Shown here one piece after another: positions 1 through 6,689 of a stretch of 64,000 bases of DNA. Every line of letters starts with the position of its first letter. Position 1 is the stretch's first letter. Under the pieces are notes generated by a model. The model was not told the DNA's origin. It ran no database searches and was given only the letters and a program-made list of their open reading frames with translations. Source of the DNA: Hydrogenophaga pseudoflava (lineage in GTDB: Bacteria > Pseudomonadota > Gammaproteobacteria > Burkholderiales > Burkholderiaceae_C); assembly GCF_031020795.1 (NCBI RefSeq), contig NZ_JAVHJP010000001.1:656751-720750 (forward strand), given 5' to 3'. Position numbers and translations under genes: made by a program.

Positions 1-47
1 TGGAGCCGCTGGGCGACGCCGAACGGGCACGGGGCCTGACGGCCTGA
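1..47 (+). CDS. C-terminal tail of an unidentified protein (5' end outside window)
   Basis: In the frame starting at base 3 the sequence reads about 14 codons (EPLGDAERARGLTA) and ends at a TGA at 45-47. It is followed closely by the convergent stop of the next gene at 67, a normal convergent spacing. The residue make-up is protein-like but far too short to identify. A second frame also stops nearby, so the choice of frame is uncertain. Confidence 0.3.
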   Translation, partial: EPLGDAERARGLTA

Positions 48-66
48 GCCACGGTCGCCCGATACG

Positions 67-1380
67 TCAGCGCCCGAAGATGCCGCGCAGGATACTGCCG
101 GCCGCGCCGGGCAGGCCCCCCGCGGGCTTCTCTTCCGGTGCCGGGGTGCTGTCGCGGCCGCCGGCCATGCCGGCCATGTCCAGACCGAGCATCGCCATGG
201 TCTGGCTCTTGGCGCGCACGCGCACCGACCACTCGGGCTGCCAGTTGTTCGGGGCCTTGGGCGGGCGCACCGGGTGGCTGAAGTGGCTCTCGGGGCCATA
301 CGCAATCATGCGCAGCATCGCGCCACCCGCCTCGCCCCGGCCACCACCGCCCTGCCCGCCCGCGAAGATGCCCTGGGGCACGGCGCACTGGGTGGTCTCG
401 GGAGAAAGCAGCACCTTGTTCTTCACCCATTGGGTGGCCGTGGTCTCGGTCAGGTAGTCGAACAGGCCCAGACCCGCGTCGCCGTTGTCGGCACTGGACC
501 AGAGCACCATGTCGTCGCCCGCCATGCCCATGGCGTGCAGGTGGTAGGCGGCGGCGCGCGGCACCGGCTGCCAGGACAGGCGGATGCTCTGCGCCGGGTC
601 GCCCTGCTGCTGCAGCTGGATGGCGGGCATCAGGTCCTGCCGCTCGGCCAGGGTGAACTGCATGGACTCGGGCACACCCTCGCCGCGCACCTGGTGCACG
701 CCCTGCAGAAAGGTGTCGGCCCTGGGGTTCACCGTGTTCTTCTCGTTGGGGTAGAGCGCGTGTTGCGCACCCACGCGGGCCGCGCGCTCGGGCGCCATGC
801 GCCCGGCCAGCGCGCCGGCCCAGGCCGCGGGGTTGTTGGAAAGATTGATGACCTTGGGCTGGCCGGCGCGCACCGCCTCGCCGCAACCCCAGTAGATCAG
901 GATGCGGCCCTTGATCTCGGGCATCTCGCCGGGCTGCGCCTCGCCGGGTTCCTTGAAGCTGGGGCTGGGCGGCACCAGCGGCAGCGACTCGCCCATGCCC
1001 ATCGTCAGCGGCACGAAGAGCGCGGCTTCGGTGCCGGGCTTGCGCGGGTTGTAGAGCGCCACGTCGATCACGCGGCTGGGCGGGAGGGCGCCGGTCAGGC
1101 CCGGCTGGCTGCCCTGCTGGATGAAGCGGCCGCTGGCGTGGCCATAGACGTGTGAACCTCCGCCGCCGCCCCTGTTGCCGCCGAAGAGCCCGCTGATGAC
1201 GCCGCCGACGCCGCTCTGCATGAATTCGGGCATGCCCGTCATGGTGGAGGTGGACAGGTCGATCCAGAGCTGGGTGGGTGCGGTCTGGGCCTGCGCCGCC
1301 AGCGGCACACAGACCAGAGCGGCGACGGCCGCCAGCGGTTGAAGGGATTGCACAAGCTGCTTCGAAAAACGGTGCGCCAT
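67..1380 (-). CDS. Secreted protein of unknown function
   Basis: A 437-residue protein starting MAHRFSKQLVQSLQPL and carrying a clear Sec signal peptide: basic N terminus, hydrophobic core around residues 14-28, and an AQA-type cleavage site near residue 32. The mature part begins with TQLWIDLSTSTMTGMPEF, then a glycine-rich stretch near residues 58-68, and contains no motif I recognise. The C terminus is rich in Pro, Gly and Ala. The open frame runs far upstream through the neighbouring gene, but that part lacks protein character; the ATG at 1380 is chosen because the signal peptide begins there and a GAGG-like sequence precedes it. The location is periplasmic or extracellular by inference. 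No function is assigned. Confidence 0.7.
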   Translation of the reverse strand: MAHRFSKQLVQSLQPLAAVAALVCVPLAAQAQTAPTQLWIDLSTSTMTGMPEFMQSGVGGVISGLFGGNRGGGGGSHVYGHASGRFIQQGSQPGLTGALPPSRVIDVALYNPRKPGTEAALFVPLTMGMGESLPLVPPSPSFKEPGEAQPGEMPEIKGRILIYWGCGEAVRAGQPKVINLSNNPAAWAGALAGRMAPERAARVGAQHALYPNEKNTVNPRADTFLQGVHQVRGEGVPESMQFTLAERQDLMPAIQLQQQGDPAQSIRLSWQPVPRAAAYHLHAMGMAGDDMVLWSSADNGDAGLGLFDYLTETTATQWVKNKVLLSPETTQCAVPQGIFAGGQGGGGRGEAGGAMLRMIAYGPESHFSHPVRPPKAPNNWQPEWSVRVRAKSQTMAMLGLDMAGMAGGRDSTPAPEEKPAGGLPGAAGSILRGIFGR

Positions 1381-1587
1381 GGGTTCCTCCGTTGCGGGCG
1401 AGGGCCTGCAAAACCATGATACGCCGCGCCCCTGGCGCCACCAAGACAGTGCGCCGCCCCCCGCTCCCCCGGGCATGGCATGCAGGCGGCGTGTCGGCGC
1501 CGTCCGACACCGCAGCGCGGGCGCGGCCGACACACGCGCGCCGGGGGCGGGCGGAGTATGGGATGACCTGCGACCACGGACCTTGCC

Positions 1588-2787
1588 ATGAACACACACC
1601 CACCGGAGACACCCACCGTGCCCACCATCCCCCAGCCGGTGATGCCCGGTGTGCAACGCTTCGTTCTCTGCGGCGCCGCCCTGGCGCTTGGCATCCTCGG
1701 TCTGCACTTCGGCAAGGCGTTGCTGATCCCGCTGGCGCTGGCGGCGCTGCTGGCCTTTGCGCTCGACCCGGCGGTGAACTGGCTGGAAAGCCGGCGGCTG
1801 CCGCGGGGCCTGGCGGTGGGCGCAGTGATGGCGCTGACCATCGCTGCGCTGCTGGGCGCCGCGGCGGTCGCGACCGTGCAGGTGGGCGAACTGGGGCAGG
1901 AACTCCCCACCCACCGCCAGAACATCCAGAAGAAGTTGCGCGAGTTGCGGCCGGCGCTGACCCCCTCGGGCACCACGCGGGAGATGACCCGCCTGATGGA
2001 CATGGTCTCCCGCGAGTTCGAAACCGCCACGCACGCCTTCGAACCGGCGGGCAGCACCAAGCCCAAGGTGCAGCAGGTCGCGGTGGAAACGCGCAGCGGC
2101 AGCGCCCGCGCCATCGACCTGGTGATGCGGGTGGGCGTGCAGCTGGCCACGGTGGCGCTGGTGCTGATCCTGGCGGTGATCATGCTGCTGCAGCGCGCCG
2201 AACTGCGCGACCGTCTGCTGCGCCTGCTGGGCGGAGACACCGAGCGCATGGCCGAGGCGCTGGCGGAGTCGGGCCGGCGCGTGAGCCGCTACCTCACCGC
2301 GCAGCTGATGGTGAATCTGGGCTATGGCGTGCCCATGGCCCTGGGCCTGTGGTTCATCGGCGTGCCGGGCGCCTGGCTCTGGGGCGGCCTGGCCACGGTG
2401 TTGCGCTTCGTGCCCTACCTGGGGCCGGCGCTGGGTGCGGTGATGCCGCTGGTGCTGGCCTTCGCGGTCGACCCCGGGTGGTCGATGGTGCTGTGGACGC
2501 TGGGGCTGATCGCCACCCTTGAGCTGATCAGCAACAACGTGGTGGAGCCGCTGGCCTACGGCAACTCCACCGGCGTCCTGCCGCTGGCGGTGCTGGTCTC
2601 GGCCGCGTTCTGGGCGCTGCTGTGGGGACCGGTGGGGCTGGTGCTGGCCACGCCGCTGACGGTGTGCCTGGTCGTGATGGGCCGCCACCTGGCACCGCTG
2701 CGCTTTCTGGACGTGCTCTTCAGCAGCGCACCCCGCAGGGCAATGATGCGCCGCACGGTGTCGGCACCGTCCTACACACCGCGCTGA
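1588..2787 (+). CDS. AI-2E family transporter / PerM-like membrane protein
   Basis: A 399-residue polytopic inner-membrane protein with the layout of the AI-2E/PerM (DUF20) family: two N-terminal hydrophobic segments (about residues 20-90), a soluble loop around 95-170 rich in charged residues, and then a block of hydrophobic helices to about residue 375. The C-terminal half contains ELISNNVVEPLAYGNSTG, the conserved family segment. Family members have been proposed to export autoinducer-2 or to be Na+(Li+)/H+ antiporters; nothing here separates these. The ATG at 1588 has only a weak ribosome-binding site and an internal ATG at 1642 is possible. The gene precedes the small envelope operon, and a regulatory motif lies inside its last codons. 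Confidence 0.85.
   Translation: MNTHPPETPTVPTIPQPVMPGVQRFVLCGAALALGILGLHFGKALLIPLALAALLAFALDPAVNWLESRRLPRGLAVGAVMALTIAALLGAAAVATVQVGELGQELPTHRQNIQKKLRELRPALTPSGTTREMTRLMDMVSREFETATHAFEPAGSTKPKVQQVAVETRSGSARAIDLVMRVGVQLATVALVLILAVIMLLQRAELRDRLLRLLGGDTERMAEALAESGRRVSRYLTAQLMVNLGYGVPMALGLWFIGVPGAWLWGGLATVLRFVPYLGPALGAVMPLVLAFAVDPGWSMVLWTLGLIATLELISNNVVEPLAYGNSTGVLPLAVLVSAAFWALLWGPVGLVLATPLTVCLVVMGRHLAPLRFLDVLFSSAPRRAMMRRTVSAPSYTPR
2759..2776. promoter_or_regulatory. Inverted-repeat motif (TGTCGG-N6-CCTACA), candidate regulator site
   Basis: The 18-mer TGTCGGCACCGTCCTACA has arms TGTCGG and CCTACA, an imperfect inverted repeat. It lies in the last codons of the upstream gene, about 98 bases before the DUF1328 start. 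The same arms and spacing occur at 6232-6249, and related copies occur at 5238-5255 and 5272-5289. Assignment to a regulator is inference. Confidence 0.5.
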
Positions 2788-2873
2788 CATTGACCGACAC
2801 CGATGCACCCACCCCACGCGCACACTGGGTCCATCGCAGCACTGGCGCTGCGGTAACCAACTAGGAGATCGCC

Positions 2874-3035
2874 ATGTTGCACTACGCCGTTGTGTTCTTC
2901 GTGATCGCACTGATCGCGGCCCTGCTGGGCTTCGGTGGCATCGCCGCCGGTGCCGCCGGCATCGCGAAGATTCTGTTCTTCGTGTTCCTGATCATGGCCG
3001 CGGCCACGTTTGTCTTCGGACTGATCAAGCGCTGA
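2874..3035 (+). CDS. DUF1328 family small membrane protein (YtjA-like)
   Basis: A 53-residue protein that begins [20 protein letters not shown] and has two hydrophobic helices (about residues 4-27 and 31-50) around the sequence [13 protein letters not shown], which is the signature of the DUF1328/YtjA family. The C terminus is LIKR. A good ribosome-binding site (AGGAG) sits 7 bases before the ATG. It is first in a run of four plus-strand envelope genes (2874-4500) and follows the inverted-repeat motif at 2759. In related bacteria these tiny proteins are found with stress genes; their molecular role is unknown. Confidence 0.9.
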   Translation: MLHYAVVFFVIALIAALLGFGGIAAGAAGIAKILFFVFLIMAAATFVFGLIKR

Positions 3036-3092
3036 CGGGGCCGCTTCGGTACCCGGTTCCATTCCCTTCTTCTTTCAACACAGGAGATCCTC

Positions 3093-3515
3093 ATGAACCC
3101 CCAAGTCAAGACCGCCCTGGACAACGCCCAGCACATGATCGAATCCGGTGCCGACAGCGCCCAGCATGCGGTGGCCCGTACCGCCGACAAGGCCGATGAA
3201 ATGATGACCCATTCGCGCCGGGCCGCCGCCGAAGCGGAGGCCAGCATCCAGGCTGGCCTGCGCCAGGTGCGCGACGCCGTGCCAGCTCACCTGAACCGAG
3301 CCGCCCACCGCGCCGAAGACCTGGCGCGCGCTGGCATCGACAAAGCCCGCGCCGCAGGCTCGGCCGTCGCGAACAAGGCCCACGAGGTGGGCGAACGCAC
3401 CACGGACTATGTGCGCCACGAACCCGGCAAGGCCCTGCTGATGGCGGCCGCCGTGGGCGCCGCGGCCACGCTGCTGTTGACCTGGGCGGCCAACCGCCGC
3501 GCCGAACGCTACTGA
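3093..3515 (+). CDS. DUF883/ElaB-YqjD-like membrane-anchored protein
   Basis: A 140-residue protein, mostly long amphipathic alpha helix rich in Ala, Asp, Arg and Glu (about residues 1-105), ending in a single C-terminal transmembrane segment (GKALLMAAAVGAAATLLLTW, about 112-131) and a short basic tail. This is the plan of the ElaB/YqjD/DUF883 family, whose E. coli members are C-tail-anchored inner-membrane proteins that bind ribosomes in stationary phase. A strong AGGAG precedes the ATG. It is followed by a YqjE-like gene 20 bases downstream, mirroring the E. coli yqjD-yqjE order, which supports the call. Ribosome binding here is not shown by the sequence. Confidence 0.8.
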   Translation: MNPQVKTALDNAQHMIESGADSAQHAVARTADKADEMMTHSRRAAAEAEASIQAGLRQVRDAVPAHLNRAAHRAEDLARAGIDKARAAGSAVANKAHEVGERTTDYVRHEPGKALLMAAAVGAAATLLLTWAANRRAERY

Positions 3516-3535
3516 CGCCGGCCAGGGCCCGCGCC

Positions 3536-3919
3536 GTGATACACCCCGCCTTCATGGCTTTGGCCCGCCAGCCCGGCTTGTTGCTGGAACACGCAGGCGC
3601 CTACGCAGACCTCGCTTCGGCCGAACTGGATGAGTGGGGCGAGCAATGGAAACTGCGGGCCGGGCTGAGCACCATCGCGGCCCTGCTGGCGGTGCTGGGC
3701 CTGGGCTTGGCTGGTGCGGCGGGCCTGGCAGCGGCCGCGGTGCCGCTGTCGGCGATGCCCATGCCGTGGCTGCTGGTGGTCATCCCGCTGGTGCCTCTGC
3801 TGCTGGCGGCAGGGCTCGCCTGGCGCGTGCACCGCCTCGAAAAGGCCGCCCTGTTTGCGGCCCTGCGTGAGCAGATGGCGCAGGACCTTGCGACCCTGCG
3901 CATCCTGGAAGAAGAATGA
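3536..3919 (+). CDS. Phage-holin family (YqjE-like) membrane protein
   Basis: A 127-residue protein with two transmembrane helices, about residues 42-68 and 76-96, between amphipathic ends that are rich in Glu, Arg and Leu. This matches the phage holin superfamily III/YqjE architecture, and the position directly after a YqjD-like gene supports it. The start is taken as the GTG at 3536; an in-frame ATG at 3554 (MALARQPGLL) is an equal alternative, and neither has a convincing ribosome-binding site, so translation may be coupled to the preceding gene. Its stop overlaps the next start by four bases (ATGA). Confidence 0.75.
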   Translation: MIHPAFMALARQPGLLLEHAGAYADLASAELDEWGEQWKLRAGLSTIAALLAVLGLGLAGAAGLAAAAVPLSAMPMPWLLVVIPLVPLLLAAGLAWRVHRLEKAALFAALREQMAQDLATLRILEEE

Positions 3920-4500
3920 ACACACCGCCGGAGCGCGTCCTTCCGACGGCCGAGCGCAAGGCGCGAGCCCTTGCACGGCTGGATGCTTCACGCACCCAGC
4001 TGATCCAGCGCCTCTACCCGGAGCCTTCAGGGCGACGGGCAGAAACCGGTACAGGTGGCCTGCTGGACCTCGCGGCCTCCCTGATGAGTTCAATGATGGC
4101 CCGCTCCAAGCGCGACGGCCTGCCACGAACCGCTTGGCGCACCGCCCGGGCCCTGGCGCGCCGGTGGTGGACCCGCCAGCCCTGGCACGCCTCGGTCGAG
4201 CTGGTGTCGGACACCCTGGCTGGCGACGTGCGGCTGCTCGTGCGCAGACACCCCTGGGCCAGCCTCGCGGCCGCCGCGGCCGTCGGCGCCGCCCTGACGA
4301 TGGCCCGCCCCTGGGTGGCCCACACACTGCGCCGTCAAACCCGCGACCTGCACCTGCGCGTCGGGCGCATGTTGTGGCGGCAGCTTGCACAGGCTCCGGT
4401 GCAACTGGCGCTGCTGGGCGCACTCACCGCCTGGCTCAAGGAACGCCGGCAGGACCCGAGCCACTCCCCGCCGCCGCCGACGCGCCCGGCCGATTCCTGA
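3916..4500 (+). CDS. Uncharacterised protein in the YqjK position of the envelope operon
   Basis: A 194-residue protein translationally coupled to the YqjE-like gene by an ATGA overlap. The N terminus is basic (TAERKARALARLDASRTQLI); a possible hydrophobic segment lies around LAAAAAVGAALTMARPW (about residues 116-132) and another around 154-171 (VQLALLGALTAWL). In E. coli the third gene of this operon is yqjK, a short basic membrane-associated protein; this protein is longer and I see no motif that proves homology. Its function is unknown; a role beside the DUF883 and YqjE proteins at the inner membrane is inferred from the operon only. Confidence 0.7.
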   Translation: MNTPPERVLPTAERKARALARLDASRTQLIQRLYPEPSGRRAETGTGGLLDLAASLMSSMMARSKRDGLPRTAWRTARALARRWWTRQPWHASVELVSDTLAGDVRLLVRRHPWASLAAAAAVGAALTMARPWVAHTLRRQTRDLHLRVGRMLWRQLAQAPVQLALLGALTAWLKERRQDPSHSPPPPTRPADS

Positions 4501-4517
4501 GGGTCCGGCCCAGGGGG

Positions 4518-5150
4518 TCACTGGATCAAGCCATTGGTCATTGCGTAGTAGGTGAGTTCGCTGTTGGTGGAGAGCTTGAGCTTTTCCAGCACGCGGGTGC
4601 GGTAGGTGCTCACCGTTTTCACACTCAGGAACATGGCCTCGGCCATGGCGCCGATGGTCTCTCCCTTGGCCAGCCGCAGGAACACCTGCAGTTCGCGTTC
4701 GGACAGCAGCTCGTGGGGCGGCCGGTCGAGACCGCCGGCCACGCCTTCGGCCAGCAGCGTGGCCACCGCCTGGCTGATGTACTTGCGGCCCATGGACACC
4801 GTGCGGATGGCCAGCACGATCTCGTCCGGCTCGCACTCCTTGTTCAGGTAACCGCTGGCGCCCAGGCGCAGCAGGTTGGTGGCGTAGTGCGCCTCGGGGA
4901 AGCCGCTGAGGATCAGCACCGCCAGATCCGGGAAGCGGGACTTGATGGCCTTGAGCGCGTCCACACCGCTCTGGTCGGGCATGGAGATGTCCAGCAGCAG
5001 CACGTCCACCTCGCCCGTGCGGGCCAGCTCCAGCGCCTCCGCGCCGTTGCTGGCCTCGCCGGTGACGCGCAGGTCCACGTGGTCGGCCAGGTACTGCCGC
5101 AACCCGGCCCTCACCACCGCGTGGTCGTCGACGATACCGATACGGATCAT
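4518..5150 (-). CDS. NarL/FixJ-family response regulator (LuxR-type DNA binding)
   Basis: A 210-residue two-domain regulator. The receiver domain (about 1-120) has the acidic pair D8-D9, the phospho-acceptor D54 in VDVLLLDISMPD, a Ser in LILSGFPEA and the conserved Lys in YLNKECEP. The C-terminal LuxR-type helix-turn-helix (about 145-205) contains LLSERELQVFLRLAKGET and SVKTVSTYRTRVLEKLKL. The ATG at 5150 gives the canonical start MIRIGIVDDH. It is divergent from the BON lipoprotein gene, and the shared 281-base region carries two copies of the inverted-repeat motif, so it may regulate itself and its neighbour. The NarX-type kinase at 6690 is the likely partner, by proximity only. Confidence 0.93.
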   Translation of the reverse strand: MIRIGIVDDHAVVRAGLRQYLADHVDLRVTGEASNGAEALELARTGEVDVLLLDISMPDQSGVDALKAIKSRFPDLAVLILSGFPEAHYATNLLRLGASGYLNKECEPDEIVLAIRTVSMGRKYISQAVATLLAEGVAGGLDRPPHELLSERELQVFLRLAKGETIGAMAEAMFLSVKTVSTYRTRVLEKLKLSTNSELTYYAMTNGLIQ

Positions 5151-5237
5151 GCGTTCGTTCTCCTTGTGTCCGGGTCTCTTGTGCAAACCGCCCCTGGGGC
5201 GGTGCGGACCAATGTAGCGCGCGGTCGCGGCGCTGTC

Positions 5238-5255
5238 CGTCAGACAGTTCCTACA
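5238..5255. promoter_or_regulatory. Inverted-repeat motif copy (CGTCAG-N6-CCTACA)
   Basis: The 18-mer CGTCAGACAGTTCCTACA matches 14 of 18 positions of the best copy at 6232-6249, with the CCTACA arm intact and a degenerate left arm. It lies between the divergent response regulator (start 5150) and the BON lipoprotein (start 5432). Confidence 0.4.
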
Positions 5256-5271
5256 CCCCTCCGACAGCGGG

Positions 5272-5289
5272 GCGGGGCGATGTCCTACA
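5272..5289. promoter_or_regulatory. Half-conserved motif copy (right arm TGTCCTACA)
   Basis: The right half TGTCCTACA is identical to that of the 6232-6249 site, while the left arm (GCGGGGCGA) has drifted. It lies 34 bases after the copy at 5238 in the same divergent intergenic region. A TACAGT hexamer at 5334-5339 could be a -10 element for the BON gene. Confidence 0.35.
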
Positions 5290-5431
5290 GGGGCACAGGG
5301 GGCCGACCGACAGGCCGCGACCCCATCGTTTTCTACAGTGACTGCACAGCACGGCGAGTTTCTTCGCCACCGCTGTTCCGGGCCGGTCGACGCACCGGCC
5401 TGCCACCTCCAACCCATCCAAGGAGCACGAG

Positions 5432-5869
5432 ATGAAACTTTCCAACCGCACACAGGCCGTCGTGGCCACCACCGCCCTTCTGATGTCGCTGGTCGCCTGC
5501 GGCCAGAGGGAAGACGCCACCGTCGGCCAGAAGATCGACGGCGCCATCAACAGCACCGAACAGGCCGCCCAGGAGGCCCGCCAGGACGCGAAGGAAGCGA
5601 CCACCGAGATGAAGCGCGACGGCGAAAAGGCGGCGCAGTCCGTGGCCGACACCGCGTCGGACGTGGCCATCACCACCAAGGTCAAGGCCGCACTGGCCGC
5701 GGACGACCAGCTCAGCGCGCTGAAGATCGAGGTCGACACCGTCGGCGGCGTGGTGTCGCTGACCGGCCCCGCGCCCACCGCCGAAGCGGCCGACCGCGCC
5801 ACCACCCTGGCCAAGGCCGTGGAAGGCGTGACCGACGTGCAGAACAAGCTGGTGGTGGGCCAGGGCTGA
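5432..5869 (+). CDS. BON-domain lipoprotein
   Basis: A 145-residue protein with a lipoprotein signal peptide (hydrophobic core near residues 9-20, lipobox LVAC with Cys at about 22), a charged helical linker rich in Ala, Glu, Lys and Asp (about 30-72), and a C-terminal BON domain (about 74-145). The BON domain shows the family pattern ITTKVKAALAADDQLSAL followed by GGVVSLTGPAPT and a terminal V-NKLVV strand. BON domains occur in OsmY/DolP-type proteins that bind phospholipid or protect the envelope under stress. An AAGGAG site precedes the ATG. It is followed by a second BON lipoprotein. Membrane destination is inferred from the lipobox. Confidence 0.88.
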   Translation: MKLSNRTQAVVATTALLMSLVACGQREDATVGQKIDGAINSTEQAAQEARQDAKEATTEMKRDGEKAAQSVADTASDVAITTKVKAALAADDQLSALKIEVDTVGGVVSLTGPAPTAEAADRATTLAKAVEGVTDVQNKLVVGQG

Positions 5870-5918
5870 CGCCCGCGCAACACCTTCCCGGCTGCCATCA
5901 ACCCATCAGGAGATCCGC

Positions 5919-6227
5919 ATGTTCAGAACCATCGCCCTCGCTTCGGCCCTGGCCCTTGGCGTCGTCACCGTGACCGGCTGCGCCGTGGCGCGCGACCAGC
6001 AGACGGTGGGGTCCTACATCGACGACACCACCATCACCACCCAGGTCAAGGCCCGTTTTGCCGAAGACCCGACCGTCAGCGCCATGTCCATCAAGGTGGA
6101 AACACTCAAGGGCGTGGTGCAGCTCTCCGGTTTCGCCAAGAACAACGCCGAACGCGAACAGGCCGCCACCATCGCGGCCAACGTGAAGGGGGTTTCGCGT
6201 GTGACCAACGACATCATTGTGAAATAA
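5919..6227 (+). CDS. Small BON-domain lipoprotein
   Basis: A 102-residue protein consisting of a lipoprotein signal peptide (core ALASALALGVVTVTGCA, Cys at about residue 21) and a single BON domain from about residue 33 to the end, with DDTTITTQVKARFAEDPTVS, GVVQLSGFAKNNAER and a terminal VTNDIIVK strand. The AGGAG before the ATG fixes the start. It is shorter than its neighbour at 5432, to which it is similar in the BON core, suggesting a tandem duplication. The stop lies four bases before the inverted-repeat motif that precedes the receiver/kinase pair. Confidence 0.9.
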   Translation: MFRTIALASALALGVVTVTGCAVARDQQTVGSYIDDTTITTQVKARFAEDPTVSAMSIKVETLKGVVQLSGFAKNNAEREQAATIAANVKGVSRVTNDIIVK

Positions 6228-6231
6228 AGTG

Positions 6232-6249
6232 TGTCGGACATGTCCTACA
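6232..6249. promoter_or_regulatory. Near-perfect 18-bp palindrome, candidate response-regulator operator
   Basis: TGTCGGACATGTCCTACA is an 18-bp inverted repeat with one mismatched pair, centred on ACATGT. It sits between the BON stop (6227) and the receiver gene (6303). A TATCGT hexamer at 6271-6276 would place the palindrome centre about 42 bases upstream of a start site, a classic activator position. The symmetry and spacing suit a dimeric LuxR-type regulator; the regulator at 4518-5150 is the obvious candidate. Confidence 0.6.
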
Positions 6250-6302
6250 GCGGTGGCCACGCACAGTGGCTATCGTTGCAGGACTGCCCAGGCCCATGTT
6301 CC

Positions 6303-6680
6303 ATGCCGACCCTCAGCGCGTTCATCGTCGAAGACAACCCCACCATCCTCAGCAACCTGGTCGCCACCCTGGAAGAGCTGACCAGCGTGAGGATCGTGGG
6401 GTCCGCACCATCCGAGGAAGCCGCGGTGCGTGGGCTGCACGAGCACGCCACCGACCTGGACCTGGTCATCGTGGACATCTTCCTTTCGGCGGGCAGCGGC
6501 CTGGGTGTGCTGGAGGCCGCCCAGGGCATGCAGATGCGCGCCCGTCGCGTGGTGCTCTCCAACTTCGCCACCCCGGAGGTGCGGCGCCGCTGTCTGGCGC
6601 TGGGCGCGGCCGAGGTGTTCGACAAGTCCAGGGACCTGGACGCCCTGATCGACTATTGCGACAAGCTGGCCGAGGTCTGA
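6303..6680 (+). CDS. Receiver-only response regulator
   Basis: A 125-residue single-domain receiver. Visible conserved residues are E10-D11 (acidic pocket), D58 in DLDLVIVDIFL (phospho-acceptor), S86 in VVLSNFATPE and K108 in EVFDKS. No output domain follows. The ATG at 6303 is preferred over an in-frame GTG at 6231 because the latter would place translation through the operator palindrome and add residues that do not fit the fold. The kinase gene begins 9 bases downstream, so the pair is probably one transcript. Without a DNA-binding domain it may act as a phosphate sink, a relay or a protein-binding switch. Confidence 0.88.
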   Translation: MPTLSAFIVEDNPTILSNLVATLEELTSVRIVGSAPSEEAAVRGLHEHATDLDLVIVDIFLSAGSGLGVLEAAQGMQMRARRVVLSNFATPEVRRRCLALGAAEVFDKSRDLDALIDYCDKLAEV

Positions 6681-6689
6681 CACTGCCAC

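Noticed and set aside
1381-2910. Upstream extension of the secreted-protein frame through the AI-2E transporter gene
   Set aside because: The extension is Gln/His/Arg-rich antisense sequence to a clear membrane protein, and the signal peptide begins at the ATG at 1380.
6231-6302. GTG start at 6231 for the receiver-only protein
   Set aside because: It would place coding sequence across the near-perfect palindrome and add 24 residues that do not fit the receiver fold; the ATG at 6303 begins the fold.
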